The position numbers and the translations under genes were made by a program. From assembly GCF_000429945.1 (NCBI RefSeq), contig NZ_KE386993.1, positions 1 through 64,000 of the forward strand: a stretch of DNA of 64,000 nucleotides, in the 5' to 3' direction. The notes under the pieces are model-generated. The model did no database searches and was not told where the DNA came from. It saw only the letters and a list, made by a program, of their open reading frames with translations. Below, in pieces: positions 35,971 to 44,715 of this stretch (its first letter is position 1; each line of letters begins with the position of its first letter). The DNA comes from Desulfogranum japonicum DSM 18378 (lineage in GTDB: Bacteria > Desulfobacterota > Desulfobulbia > Desulfobulbales > Desulfobulbaceae).

Positions 35971-37416
35971 ATGAAGCCGTCGATGTTGTTTGTTGTCCTG
36001 GTTGGATTGTTGAGTGTTACCGGATTATTCTGTACTGCTGTTGCTGCTGATGTGGATGCGAACCACAAAACGCAGAGATCGATCACCAAGCAAGTGAAAA
36101 GGGTGGGGGATCTGGACATGATGCAGAAAAAACACGTCATTCGGTTTTTGGTGCCGTATAGTAAGACGTTTTATTTCCTTGATAAAGGGAGACAACGAGG
36201 ACTTACCTTTGATTTTGTGACACTTTTTGAAAAGGAATTGAACAAGAACAGGAAAAAAGGGCAGCTTCCCCTCAAGGTGGTGATTATACCCACAGGAAGA
36301 GATAAATTATTTAAGTATCTTGCCGAGGGCTATGGCGATGTGGCGGCTGGTAACCTGACCATCACTGAGGAGCGTTTGAAAACAGTAGATTTTGCTTCGC
36401 CATTTGCCATGCATGCCGAAGAAGTGGTGGTAAGCGGTGCCGATGTTGCACCTGTGGCAAACCTGGACGATCTTGCGGGAAAATCTGTTTATGTCAGAAA
36501 GTCAAGCAGCTATTATGGACACTTGCAGGATCTGAATAAAAAGCTGTCAGCGCAGGGTAAAAAGGCGGTTGAGATTCAGGCCGCTGATGAACTCCTGGAA
36601 GATGAAGATATTCTTGAAATGGTCAGTGCCGGGGTCATCCCCTTGACAGTTGTGGATAAGCATAAAGTGGATTTCTGGAAACAGATCCTTCCTGACCTAA
36701 ATATAGGGATGAGTACGCATCAAGGGGGAATGATAGCCTGGGCAATTCGTAAAAACAGTCCGAAATTAAAGAAAAAAATAAATGAGTTTGTTGATCAGAA
36801 CAGAAAAGGTTCCTTACATTTTAACATGTTGTTTAAGCGCTACTTGCAAAATACGAAGTATGTAAAGAATAACACGACAGAAAGCGAGTTAAAACGGTTT
36901 CGTCAGTTGGTTGATCTTTTTAAAAGATACGGGAATGAGTACAGATTTGACTGGTTGATGGTTGCCGCTCAGGCCTATCAGGAATCGGGGCTGGATCAAA
37001 CGAAGAAAAGTGCGGCTGGAGCCATTGGAATTATGCAGGTGCTTCCAACGACAGCTGCTGATCCGAACGTAAATGTCAAACAAATAGAAGTACTTGAAAA
37101 TAATATCCATGCTGGTACCAAATATCTCCGTTTTATGGTGGATCGTTATTTCGATAATGAAACTGTTAACACTGTAAACAGGCATCTTTTTGCTTTTGCT
37201 GCCTATAATGCAGGGCCGGCTCGAGTTGCACAACTTCGCAAGGAAGCCGAAGAATCTGGACTGGACCCCAATGTATGGTTTAATAATGTGGAGAGAATTG
37301 CTGCTAAAAGAATCGGCCGGGAAACTGTTCAGTATGTTTCTAATATTTATAAATATTATATTTCCTATAAATTGATAGCAGACAAGATAGAAAAAAAGGC
37401 AAAACTATCCAAGTGA
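35971..37416 (+). CDS. MltF-like lytic transglycosylase with solute-binding domain
   Basis: Starting at the ATG at 35971 (GAGGTGGG upstream), the product is 481 residues. A signal peptide (KPSMLFVVLVGLLSVTG) precedes a family-3 solute-binding domain (HVIRFLVPYSKTFYF, GDVAAGNLTITEERLKTVDFA). The C-terminal SLT domain has AQAYQESGLDQTKKSAAGAIG with the catalytic Glu, then IMQVLPTTA and AFAAYNAGPARV. This two-domain order is that of MltF, which cleaves peptidoglycan glycan strands in the periplasm. Confidence 0.9.
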   Translation: MKPSMLFVVLVGLLSVTGLFCTAVAADVDANHKTQRSITKQVKRVGDLDMMQKKHVIRFLVPYSKTFYFLDKGRQRGLTFDFVTLFEKELNKNRKKGQLPLKVVIIPTGRDKLFKYLAEGYGDVAAGNLTITEERLKTVDFASPFAMHAEEVVVSGADVAPVANLDDLAGKSVYVRKSSSYYGHLQDLNKKLSAQGKKAVEIQAADELLEDEDILEMVSAGVIPLTVVDKHKVDFWKQILPDLNIGMSTHQGGMIAWAIRKNSPKLKKKINEFVDQNRKGSLHFNMLFKRYLQNTKYVKNNTTESELKRFRQLVDLFKRYGNEYRFDWLMVAAQAYQESGLDQTKKSAAGAIGIMQVLPTTAADPNVNVKQIEVLENNIHAGTKYLRFMVDRYFDNETVNTVNRHLFAFAAYNAGPARVAQLRKEAEESGLDPNVWFNNVERIAAKRIGRETVQYVSNIYKYYISYKLIADKIEKKAKLSK

Positions 37417-37456
37417 GTACAGGCTGTTTTTCTTTAGAGGTGCTGCATTTCTTTCT

Positions 37457-37484
37457 TGACTTTCGTCCCGTAAAATATACTATA
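37457..37484 (+). promoter_or_regulatory. Probable leuA promoter
   Basis: TTGACT followed after 16 bp by TACTAT, about 30 bp ahead of the leader peptide start, giving a short 5' end typical of attenuated operons. Confidence 0.5.
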
Positions 37485-37510
37485 GGAGAAACTTTATCCA
37501 AGGAAACACA

Positions 37511-37588
37511 ATGATATTACATCTCGCTCTACCTCTTCAAAATCTACTAGGAACCACAAACGTGGTGCAAGAGGGAGTTCTGCCTTAG
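37511..37588 (+). CDS. Leucine-rich leader peptide of leuA
   Basis: A 25-codon ORF with AAGGA seven bases before the ATG. Seven of 25 residues are leucine, using TTA, CTC, CTT and CTA, with adjacent CTA-CTA at codons 12-13 just before an ACCAC strand. This is the layout of a transcription-attenuation leader in which scarcity of charged leucyl-tRNA stalls the ribosome on those codons. No protein function is expected of the peptide itself. Confidence 0.8.
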   Translation: MILHLALPLQNLLGTTNVVQEGVLP

Positions 37589-37649
37589 CGAGTCAGTATC
37601 TACATAGACCTTTTGAGCCACGGTTTGTAAAAACCGTGGCTTTTTTTTT
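37553..37649 (+). terminator. leuA attenuator: mutually exclusive hairpins and terminator
   Basis: Strand 1 ACCAC (37553-37557) pairs with strand 2 GTGGT (37562-37566). Strand 2 CGTGG (37561-37565) can instead pair with CCACG in strand 3. Strand 3 GCCACGGTTT (37617-37626) forms a perfect 10-bp terminator stem with strand 4 AAACCGTGGC (37631-37640), followed by nine T (37641-37649). Stalling at the CTA pair would cover strand 1 and favour 2:3, allowing readthrough to leuA. The pairing is seen in sequence; regulation is inference. Confidence 0.8.
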
Positions 37650-37955
37650 GGGGGGTGTAGATAGTTCACAGATTAAACGTTCTTCGGTTGTTTCCTGCAG
37701 TAACCCCAGGCTATCTCCGTTCACCAGGAGTTGACACAGGACAAAGGAAATCCGGGAAGAGTGAATATCTGTAAATGGTGACTTTTTTACAGAGTTAGAA
37801 GCGGGGGCGAGACAATTGTTATCTTCTGGATGCTGCCAGAACCAGAACACGCGCCTGGAGTTGCTATATCTTTTCAGCCTTGGACTTTTGTTTGCACAAC
37901 ATATTATTATTGGCCCCATAAAGGGGTATCTTTTGACTGCACAGTGGAGAATCTC

Positions 37956-39647
37956 ATGGATGCGGAAGTATTAAAAAAATACCGACCTTATCAACCAGTG
38001 GATCTGCCTGATCGCACTTGGCCTTCGAACGTAATTAAAAAGTCGCCTGTATGGTGTAGCGTTGATCTTCGCGACGGTAACCAGGCGCTCATTCAGCCAA
38101 TGAGTCTGGAAGAAAAGCTGGAGATGTTCCAGTTGCTCATTAATATAGGGTTTAAAGAGATTGAGGTCGGATTCCCTTCTGCATCCCAAATAGAATATGA
38201 TTTTATGCGTTTGCTCATTGATGGCAACCGTATTCCTGGTGATGTTGTAATCCAGACCCTGACGCAATCACGGGAAAGCCTCATCAAGAAGACTTTTGCA
38301 TCTCTTAAGGGGTGTAAAGAGGCTATTGTGCATTTGTACAATTCCACTTCCACTTTACAGCGCAATGTGGTCTTTAAAAAAGGAAGAAAAGAAATAATTG
38401 AACTGGGTGTGGCTGGAGCTAAACTGATTCGGCAAGAGGCTGCGAAAACTGACACCCGTATCCGGTATGAGTACTCACCGGAAAGCTTTACCGGCACCGA
38501 ACTGCCCTATGCCCTTGAAATTTGTGAGGCAATCATGGACGTGTGGGAACCTACCCCCGATAATCCCATGATAATCAATTTGCCTGCAACTGTGGAGATG
38601 TCAACACCCAATATTTATGCCGATCAGATTGAATGGTTCTGCCGGAACCTGAAAAATCGTGATGCGGCTCTTATCAGTCTCCATGCACATAACGATCGAG
38701 GTACTGCGGTCGCAGCTACTGAACTTGCCTTAATGGCCGGAGCTGATCGTGTAGAGGGGACCTTGTTCGCCAATGGAGAGCGAACAGGAAATGTGGACCT
38801 GGTAACACTGGCTTTGAATATGTTTACCCAGGGGATTGATCCCGGACTTGATTTTTCCAATATCAATAAGGTGATCAATGTGACGGAACGATGCACTAAA
38901 ATTAAATTGCATCCTCGCCACCCGTATGCAGGAGAGCTGGTTTATACTGCATTTTCAGGATCACATCAGGATGCCATTAACAAGGGAATGGCTGCCATTG
39001 AGGACAACGAGGAAACCGGCTGGGCTGTCCCTTACTTGCCCATTGATCCAAGAGATGTGGGGAGAACGTATGAATCCATCATTCGTATCAACAGCCAATC
39101 CGGTAAAGGTGGTGTAGCTTACATAATGGACAGGGAATTTGGCTATAAATTGCCTAAGGAAATGCATCCTGGTTTTGGCCGCGTTGTTCAAGAGGTTGCT
39201 GATGCATGCGGCGATGAATTAAGCCCGGAAATGATAATGCATACTTTTGAAAAGGAATACCTGTTCAATAGCAACGGGTTTGCTTTGAAGGCATTTAATG
39301 TACTCAAAAGACATATTGATTCCGCTGAAGAACTTTCTTCTGCAGAAGTTGAAGCTGTGCTGAAAATTCATGGGCAGGAAAAAAATCTCCATGCTGTGGG
39401 AAATGGTCCGCTGGATGCATTCTGCAAAGCCCTGCGTGAAATGGGAGGCCTTTCCTTTACTCTGCACGCCTACCACGAGCACGCCTTGACAAAGGGAAGT
39501 TCCTCCAAAGCAGTGACCTATATTGAGATCATTGATGAAGATGAAGAAGGTTGGTGGGGTGCAGGTGTGGATACAGATATCATTATCTCGTCCATTAAAG
39601 CGTTATTGAGTGCTTTGAATCGAGCTGATAACAAGCCTGGGAAATAG
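37956..39647 (+). CDS. leuA: 2-isopropylmalate synthase (long LeuA type)
   Basis: Condenses acetyl-CoA and 2-oxoisovalerate, first committed step of leucine synthesis. From the ATG at 37956 the product is 563 residues: HMGL-like barrel (VDLRDGNQALIQPMS, SLHAHNDRGTAVAATELALMAGADRVEGTLFANGERTGN) and a C-terminal LeuA dimer/allosteric domain. The length and N-terminus match the LeuA2-like group found in actinobacteria and some proteobacteria. The open frame reaches 37830 upstream without support. About 300 bp of leader separates it from the attenuator. Confidence 0.94.
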   Translation: MDAEVLKKYRPYQPVDLPDRTWPSNVIKKSPVWCSVDLRDGNQALIQPMSLEEKLEMFQLLINIGFKEIEVGFPSASQIEYDFMRLLIDGNRIPGDVVIQTLTQSRESLIKKTFASLKGCKEAIVHLYNSTSTLQRNVVFKKGRKEIIELGVAGAKLIRQEAAKTDTRIRYEYSPESFTGTELPYALEICEAIMDVWEPTPDNPMIINLPATVEMSTPNIYADQIEWFCRNLKNRDAALISLHAHNDRGTAVAATELALMAGADRVEGTLFANGERTGNVDLVTLALNMFTQGIDPGLDFSNINKVINVTERCTKIKLHPRHPYAGELVYTAFSGSHQDAINKGMAAIEDNEETGWAVPYLPIDPRDVGRTYESIIRINSQSGKGGVAYIMDREFGYKLPKEMHPGFGRVVQEVADACGDELSPEMIMHTFEKEYLFNSNGFALKAFNVLKRHIDSAEELSSAEVEAVLKIHGQEKNLHAVGNGPLDAFCKALREMGGLSFTLHAYHEHALTKGSSSKAVTYIEIIDEDEEGWWGAGVDTDIIISSIKALLSALNRADNKPGK

Positions 39648-39669
39648 AACGAAGCTGCAAACTGGTCGA

Positions 39670-39761
39670 GTAACTACTCACTGGGAAGGCTGGTACTGGA
39701 AGACTGAGGTGTTCGCAAGCGGGCTGATCATGGAAAGGTCAGGTGTGTTGTGTGCAGTTAC
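39670..39761. repeat. Internally deleted palindromic repeat R5
   Basis: Begins GTAACTACTCACTGGG and ends GTGCAGTTAC. Keeps TTCGCAAGCGGGCTGATCAT and GGAAAGGTCAGG of the 159-bp family but is only 92 bp long. Starts 22 bp after leuA. Confidence 0.55.
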
Positions 39762-39836
39762 CTGATCGAACTCAATGAAATCGAGGCATCTCCTTTGGAG
39801 GGAGTGCATTATAAAAATTACCATGGGAAATGCAGA

Positions 39837-40064
39837 ATGAGTAGAGGGATTGTACGCCAACTGAATATGCTTCTTCACGCCATTGTGGAGTGGTTGCTGG
39901 TGGCAGTGGGCATCATGCTGGCAGTCATTGCTCTGCGAGGAATTGATGTGGCAGGCGCCAGATACGGAGTAACCGCCATTGGTCTCCTCCTTTCCATAGC
40001 CGGATTGTTTTTCCGTTTTCGAAGAATTCGTCTGTATTCAACCAGAAAGCGGAAACAAGAATAG
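39837..40064 (+). CDS. Small two-helix membrane protein, unknown
   Basis: 75 residues with two hydrophobic helices (VEWLLVAVGIMLAVIALRG and VTAIGLLLSIAGLFF) and an arginine/lysine-rich cytoplasmic tail (RFRRIRLYSTRKRKQE). I do not recognise a family. The ribosome site is weak, so the start is uncertain; the gene is supported mainly by its consistent membrane-protein composition. Confidence 0.45.
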   Translation: MSRGIVRQLNMLLHAIVEWLLVAVGIMLAVIALRGIDVAGARYGVTAIGLLLSIAGLFFRFRRIRLYSTRKRKQE

Positions 40065-40083
40065 AACGAACCTTTACACAAAA

Positions 40084-40125
40084 AGAACCCTTCTTTGAAA
40101 GACCGAAATTTTACAGAAGGGTTCT
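40084..40125 (-). terminator. Terminator of the LysW-like gene
   Basis: An 11-bp stem AGAACCCTTCT / AGAAGGGTTCT with a 20-base loop. On the minus strand it is followed by a T-rich run (TTTTTGTG), so it terminates transcripts coming from 40.5 kb. Confidence 0.65.
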
Positions 40126-40278
40126 CTCGCCAAGGCCGTCGTGCCGTAACTCATCACGGATGCTGTGTCTTCTTGGTTTCACCCACCTCCGAAATGTACC
40201 TTATGGGAGCCCGTGGATAGGTGAAGATGGTGAAAAGCTACTTTTTTATATCTGCAAAACGTTGCAGGTAAAGACGTC

Positions 40279-40494
40279 CTAATCAAAATCTTCCTCGTCG
40301 TCCACTTCATCATAATCGTCTTCGAGCAACTCTAATTTGAGTGGAGACAGCGAATCGACGAGATATTCGGCTTCGCAATCGTTGCAGTATACAATGTCGT
40401 CTTCTTCGATGTAGTCATCAATGATGACATCACCTCCACAAATCTCACATTCAACACTCAGTTCATCTTCTTCAAGATAATCTTCAGCAAACAT
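40279..40494 (-). CDS. LysW-like acidic zinc-ribbon protein
   Basis: A 71-residue, strongly acidic protein. Cysteines C16, C19, C37 and C40 (VECEICGGDV ... IVYCNDCEAEYLV) followed by DSLSPLKLELLEDD track the LysW family (VxCPxCG ... VECxxCGAELEVVSLDPL). LysW is the amino-group carrier in lysine/arginine synthesis, attached through a C-terminal glutamate of EDWGE; here the end is EEDFD. No LysX/LysZ partner is adjacent and lysA is present, so carrier function is unproven. AGGAGA precedes the ATG. Confidence 0.65.
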   Translation of the reverse strand: MFAEDYLEEDELSVECEICGGDVIIDDYIEEDDIVYCNDCEAEYLVDSLSPLKLELLEDDYDEVDDEEDFD

Positions 40495-40775
40495 CTTTCT
40501 CTCCTTTGATAAACTGCTAATCCGTATTTATCACAATTATATTTTCAGTAGATCCGAGGCACCGGGCATATAGCGGTGCAAAAATCCTGCAAATGGCCGC
40601 TAACAATGTAGATGCTGTACATTTTGCAAAGCAGGTAATATGCCAAAAAAAGCAGATTGAAAAATAACTGAAAAACAGTTGCTTGAAGCTTGACAAGAAG
40701 GTTGGATGCAAGAGTGTTGCATAAAAGGTTCCTATACAATCTCACCTGTCTGGAAGAGAATTCTCTACTGTACTG
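40495..40775. other. Gap with no recognised feature
   Basis: About 280 bp between two minus-strand genes. No gene, repeat or clear promoter recognised beyond AT-rich stretches. Confidence 0.4.
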
Positions 40776-42227
40776 TTATTGCATAAGAACGTCTTGATTG
40801 TCGCGTTCCGGAACTCTTGCTTCCGATTGTCGGAAATATTCTTTTCTCAGTCCATGGGCCTGCATTTTGGAATACATGGCCCTGGGGCTGAGGCCGGCAT
40901 GTCTTGCTGATTCACCGATGCGTCCTTTGGTATACTCGAGGAGTTCAATCAGATATTTTCGTTCAGCATCCCGATTCTGTTTGGATTTATACTCTTTTAG
41001 GGTGAGTCCGGGGCTGAAGGCAGACTGGTCGGAGATCTCCTGAGTCAGGGGTTGTCCATGGGAAGCTGTTGCGAATTCTATTATTCCCGGAGTAATGATT
41101 GGTCCATTTGCTTTTAACAGAGCTCGTTCAATTACATTTTGTAGCTCTCGAATGTTACCTGGCCATCGATGGGCTGTGAAACGTTGTAGAACTTCCGGTG
41201 ATATCGCTTCCACATAGCTGCGGGCAGGCGTCCTTTTCTTGTTGAAAAAATGTGTAGTCAACAGAGAAATATCATCCAGCCTGTGGCGTAACGGCGGCAG
41301 GGTAAGTGGGTATACGGCAAGACGATAATAGAGATCAGAACGAAGCTTGCGGCTGTCAAGTAGTTGTTGTGGCTGGATGTTGGTGGCGGCAATAATGCGC
41401 AGGTTCAACGCCGTATCTTTATTGTTGCCCAGGCGCTGCAGTTTTTGTTCCTGTATTACCCGTAAAAGACGGACCTGCATGGCTGACGACATGGATTCCA
41501 GTTCATCGAGAAAAAGTGTTCCTCCATTGGCATATTCCAGCTTTCCTATGCGTTGATTAAAAGCACCGGAAAAAGATCCCCGTTCATGACCAAATAACTC
41601 ACTTTCCAAAAGGGTGTCTGGAAGCGCACCACAATTGATAGCCATAAAAGGGCCGCTTTTTCTCTGGGAGCAATTGTGAATAATTGAGGCGATGAGTTCT
41701 TTTCCTGTTCCTGTTTCACCGCTGATAAGAACGGTAGAATCTGTTCTAGCTACGGATTTGATACCATCGACAACTTCTGCCATATATGGATTATTGGTAA
41801 TTAACGCCTCGATGCCGGGGGTTGGGTCCATTTCACCGTTCAGGTAATTTTGCCGGAAGCGTGACTGACGTTCGTGGTAAAGTTTTTCTGCAAAAGGCAG
41901 AATCTGTTCCGGTTGGACAGATACTGATGAAATACTTTTTTCCTGTAATGATTGAGGAATGATCTGTCTTGTCTTGTCATCTGTTTCATTTCCAAGAATG
42001 ACAACCGTTGCAAATTCGGCCAGGATTCCAAGACGATCAGTGTTGCAAGGGTGTTTTTGCAGTTGGTTCCTGGATATACATATAATATCAAAAATGATTG
42101 AGGAGCTTAGGGCCGTAAAGGTCTCCTCGGTAAGTGCATGCATTACCTGACATTGCATTGCACTGGCCATGGAACCAGCGGATATGTTTTTCAGGTCCGG
42201 AAACCCGTAGAGTAACATTCTGAACAT
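40776..42227 (-). CDS. Sigma54-dependent transcriptional activator
   Basis: 483 residues. An N-terminal domain of about 130 residues resembles a receiver fold but shows no clear phospho-acceptor Asp. The AAA+ domain has Walker A GETGTGKE, the sigma54-contact loop as GSFSGA (usual GAFTGA), Walker B GGTLFLDELE and the RWPGNIRELQN sensor region. A Fis-type HTH closes the protein (RIGESARHAGLSPRAMYSKM). Located 145 bp downstream of the GGDEF-EAL gene on the same strand, possibly its effector or regulator. Confidence 0.9.
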   Translation of the reverse strand: MFRMLLYGFPDLKNISAGSMASAMQCQVMHALTEETFTALSSSIIFDIICISRNQLQKHPCNTDRLGILAEFATVVILGNETDDKTRQIIPQSLQEKSISSVSVQPEQILPFAEKLYHERQSRFRQNYLNGEMDPTPGIEALITNNPYMAEVVDGIKSVARTDSTVLISGETGTGKELIASIIHNCSQRKSGPFMAINCGALPDTLLESELFGHERGSFSGAFNQRIGKLEYANGGTLFLDELESMSSAMQVRLLRVIQEQKLQRLGNNKDTALNLRIIAATNIQPQQLLDSRKLRSDLYYRLAVYPLTLPPLRHRLDDISLLTTHFFNKKRTPARSYVEAISPEVLQRFTAHRWPGNIRELQNVIERALLKANGPIITPGIIEFATASHGQPLTQEISDQSAFSPGLTLKEYKSKQNRDAERKYLIELLEYTKGRIGESARHAGLSPRAMYSKMQAHGLRKEYFRQSEARVPERDNQDVLMQ

Positions 42228-42372
42228 AAGGCAAATATATCACACTCCCTATCTGGGCGGGCTTGATTATTGTAGTACTTTACCAAGGTGTACACGTGTC
42301 GGTATTACCACGTAGCTGTTAGCAGCATTTTTTCTATGCACTGAAATACCGCATGTTCCCTATCCTTTGTGT

Positions 42373-44715
42373 TTACTCAGGGTTACTTGTACTTCCCGTC
42401 GCAAAAAGTTTTTTCGGAACTTTTTGTATGAGTTCTGGAAGGGGAAAAGGTTTGCAATAATAGTACCCCTGCAGGCAGTCACAGCCAGCCTCTCTGAGTT
42501 GAATGGCGTCCTCCCCGGTCTCGACTCCTTCTGCAGTCACAAGTATTTTCTGGGCATGACAGAGATCAATGAGCGAGCGTAACAGGGTATGTTTGCCGCT
42601 GGCCAGGGTTTTTTCTACAAATGTTTTATCCAGCTTCACCATATGAATGGGGAGTTCAACCAATTGCAGCAGGGATGTGTACCCGGAACCAAGATCATCT
42701 ATGGCAAGCTCAAAACCAAGATTCCCCAGATCAGTTAGATTTGTCAGCCCGGTGTCTGAATGCTTTTGGTAGAAGGTTTCAGTAAGTTCCAGGGTAAACA
42801 TTGACGGGTCTATATCATGCTGTTTAATGATGGGCAATATTTCCTGTTGAAAATTTGCTTTGGAAAGTTCCGCTGCCGAAATGTTTATGGAAACTTTGAC
42901 CTGATTACCGAAATGCTCGCGGAGCTGTCTTGAATGCATAAACGCCTGATCAATGACCCACAGATCAACGTCTCTGTAGATACCGAGACTTTCTACAATC
43001 GGGATAAATTCAGCAGGTGGCACAAAGCCCAGTGTGGGTGAGAACCAGCGTATGAGAGCTTCGAAAGAATAAATAGTTTCCGAATCAGACCGCACAATAG
43101 GCATATAGTGCAGTTCCAATTCTTCATAGTTGAGTTTTTTCAGCTCTATCTCAAGAAGCTGCTGTCGTCTGGATATCTCCGTCAACTCTTGGGAATAATA
43201 TGAGACAGTATTTTTGCCACTTTTTTTGGATTCATACATCGCAGAATCTGCATTGACGATCAGATCCTCCGCCGTTGCCCCGTCATGGGGGTAACTGGCG
43301 ATACCCATACTGAGGGTTACCGGAAACGTGCCTTCTTCACACGTGAACCCATCTTTGCAGAGATGAAGTATACGTTCAGCAATACGGGAAATGGCCTTGG
43401 TGTTGGAAAAACCATGGACGATTACAGCAAATTCATCCCCTGCCAGCCTTGCCACCGTTGTATCCTGCTCTTTAATGGTTATGACATAATCACTCCCCCT
43501 CACGACTTCATGCAGGCGGAAGGCAAACGCCTTGAGAAGAGCATCTCCGGTGGTGTGACCATAGTAGTCGTTAACATACTTGAAGTTATCAAGATCAATA
43601 TAGATCAGGCAGACATTGGTTTTATTGTGTTCTGCCCGCTTAATCAGCTTGGTGAGAATCAGGTTGAAAACTCGTCTGTTATACAGTGTGGTCAGGGTAT
43701 CGCGTTCTGCGAGTTCTTTGGTTCCTTCGTAGGTTTCCTTCAGTTTGTCGTAGAGCTGCGCAAAAGAGCGGTTCAGGCTTCCTATCTCATCGTTGCTTTC
43801 ATGAATTATGATTTCTTTTGTGGCATCAAGGTCTGTTCTTTTCAGTTGCTGTTCAAGTCGATGAATGGGATGTAGTACGTATCGCTGTAAGAGAAACTGC
43901 AGGGCAAAGTGCGTGAGGCAGAGAAGGATCAGGAATAATATCCCAAATCGGATAAGGGTTTGATTCAGTTCTTTCTGGATTATTTCGGCAGGGACTTGAA
44001 TACTTATTGCACCAAAACCTGGCAGTAATTTTTTCTCCTCAAAGTTCTTCGGAGAATGATCTGTGTTTTGGGTTGTTAATAGGGAGACAATCCTGTCTTC
44101 TTTTTTTAGCGTGTCAACTCTGTGATAAAATTCAGTAGGACTCAGGGTGACAACCACAGCTATGGTATTTTTTGAGCCAAAATCAAAGCTTTCTTTTAAT
44201 GTGATGCGGTCAACCGCTTTGTAAATGGCTATTCGCTTCAAATCATTGAAATAATGCATTGCTGAAGGTGTCCTGTTTTTCAGCAGGGTTGTAACCCAAT
44301 CGTTGATGGCAGGAGCAGGGTCGGCAAATGGGTTGTCACTGGATTCATAATAGTATTCCTGCTTTCCTGTTCCCGTGACAAAAAGGAGAGAGAAATGGTC
44401 GCTGGAAAGGGCTGTAAGGTCTTTTAAGATGGTATCCAGACCGCTGCCAAGTGCGATGGATTTCATCTGGTCATCGTCACTGTCCAGAAAACGGCGCAAC
44501 GCATCACTTTGCATAATGGATGCAAGAATACCTCTGGCCATGAGACTGTATTGCGAAAAGCTTCCTGCCAGCTCTGTGGCCTGCATCAGCAGTGAGCTGC
44601 GGGTTTGGGCGCGGATAAAATTTCTTTCCACCAGATAAAGTCCCGATGACATAATGCAAAAGGTCAATAGCAGGACAGTGATGATAAGAAAAGGAACCTT
44701 TTTACTGAGTTTCAT
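42373..44715 (-). CDS. GGDEF-EAL membrane sensor (MbaA-like)
   Basis: From the ATG at 44715 the product is about 780 residues. TM1 (about 5-25), a periplasmic sensor region (about 26-255), TM2 (about 255-277), a HAMP domain, a GGDEF domain with ARLAGDEFAVIV, and an EAL domain with SFEALIRW and DDLGSGYTSL. Both active-site motifs look usable (AGDEF is a common active variant). The start overlaps the 3' end of the PotD-like gene by 14 bp. The same gene pair and topology occur in the Vibrio cholerae NspS-MbaA polyamine system. Confidence 0.88.
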   Translation of the reverse strand: MKLSKKVPFLIITVLLLTFCIMSSGLYLVERNFIRAQTRSSLLMQATELAGSFSQYSLMARGILASIMQSDALRRFLDSDDDQMKSIALGSGLDTILKDLTALSSDHFSLLFVTGTGKQEYYYESSDNPFADPAPAINDWVTTLLKNRTPSAMHYFNDLKRIAIYKAVDRITLKESFDFGSKNTIAVVVTLSPTEFYHRVDTLKKEDRIVSLLTTQNTDHSPKNFEEKKLLPGFGAISIQVPAEIIQKELNQTLIRFGILFLILLCLTHFALQFLLQRYVLHPIHRLEQQLKRTDLDATKEIIIHESNDEIGSLNRSFAQLYDKLKETYEGTKELAERDTLTTLYNRRVFNLILTKLIKRAEHNKTNVCLIYIDLDNFKYVNDYYGHTTGDALLKAFAFRLHEVVRGSDYVITIKEQDTTVARLAGDEFAVIVHGFSNTKAISRIAERILHLCKDGFTCEEGTFPVTLSMGIASYPHDGATAEDLIVNADSAMYESKKSGKNTVSYYSQELTEISRRQQLLEIELKKLNYEELELHYMPIVRSDSETIYSFEALIRWFSPTLGFVPPAEFIPIVESLGIYRDVDLWVIDQAFMHSRQLREHFGNQVKVSINISAAELSKANFQQEILPIIKQHDIDPSMFTLELTETFYQKHSDTGLTNLTDLGNLGFELAIDDLGSGYTSLLQLVELPIHMVKLDKTFVEKTLASGKHTLLRSLIDLCHAQKILVTAEGVETGEDAIQLREAGCDCLQGYYYCKPFPLPELIQKVPKKLFATGSTSNPE

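Noticed and set aside
43285-43875. 196-codon open frame antisense to the GGDEF domain
   Set aside because: Mirror of a conserved domain; the composition is not protein-like.
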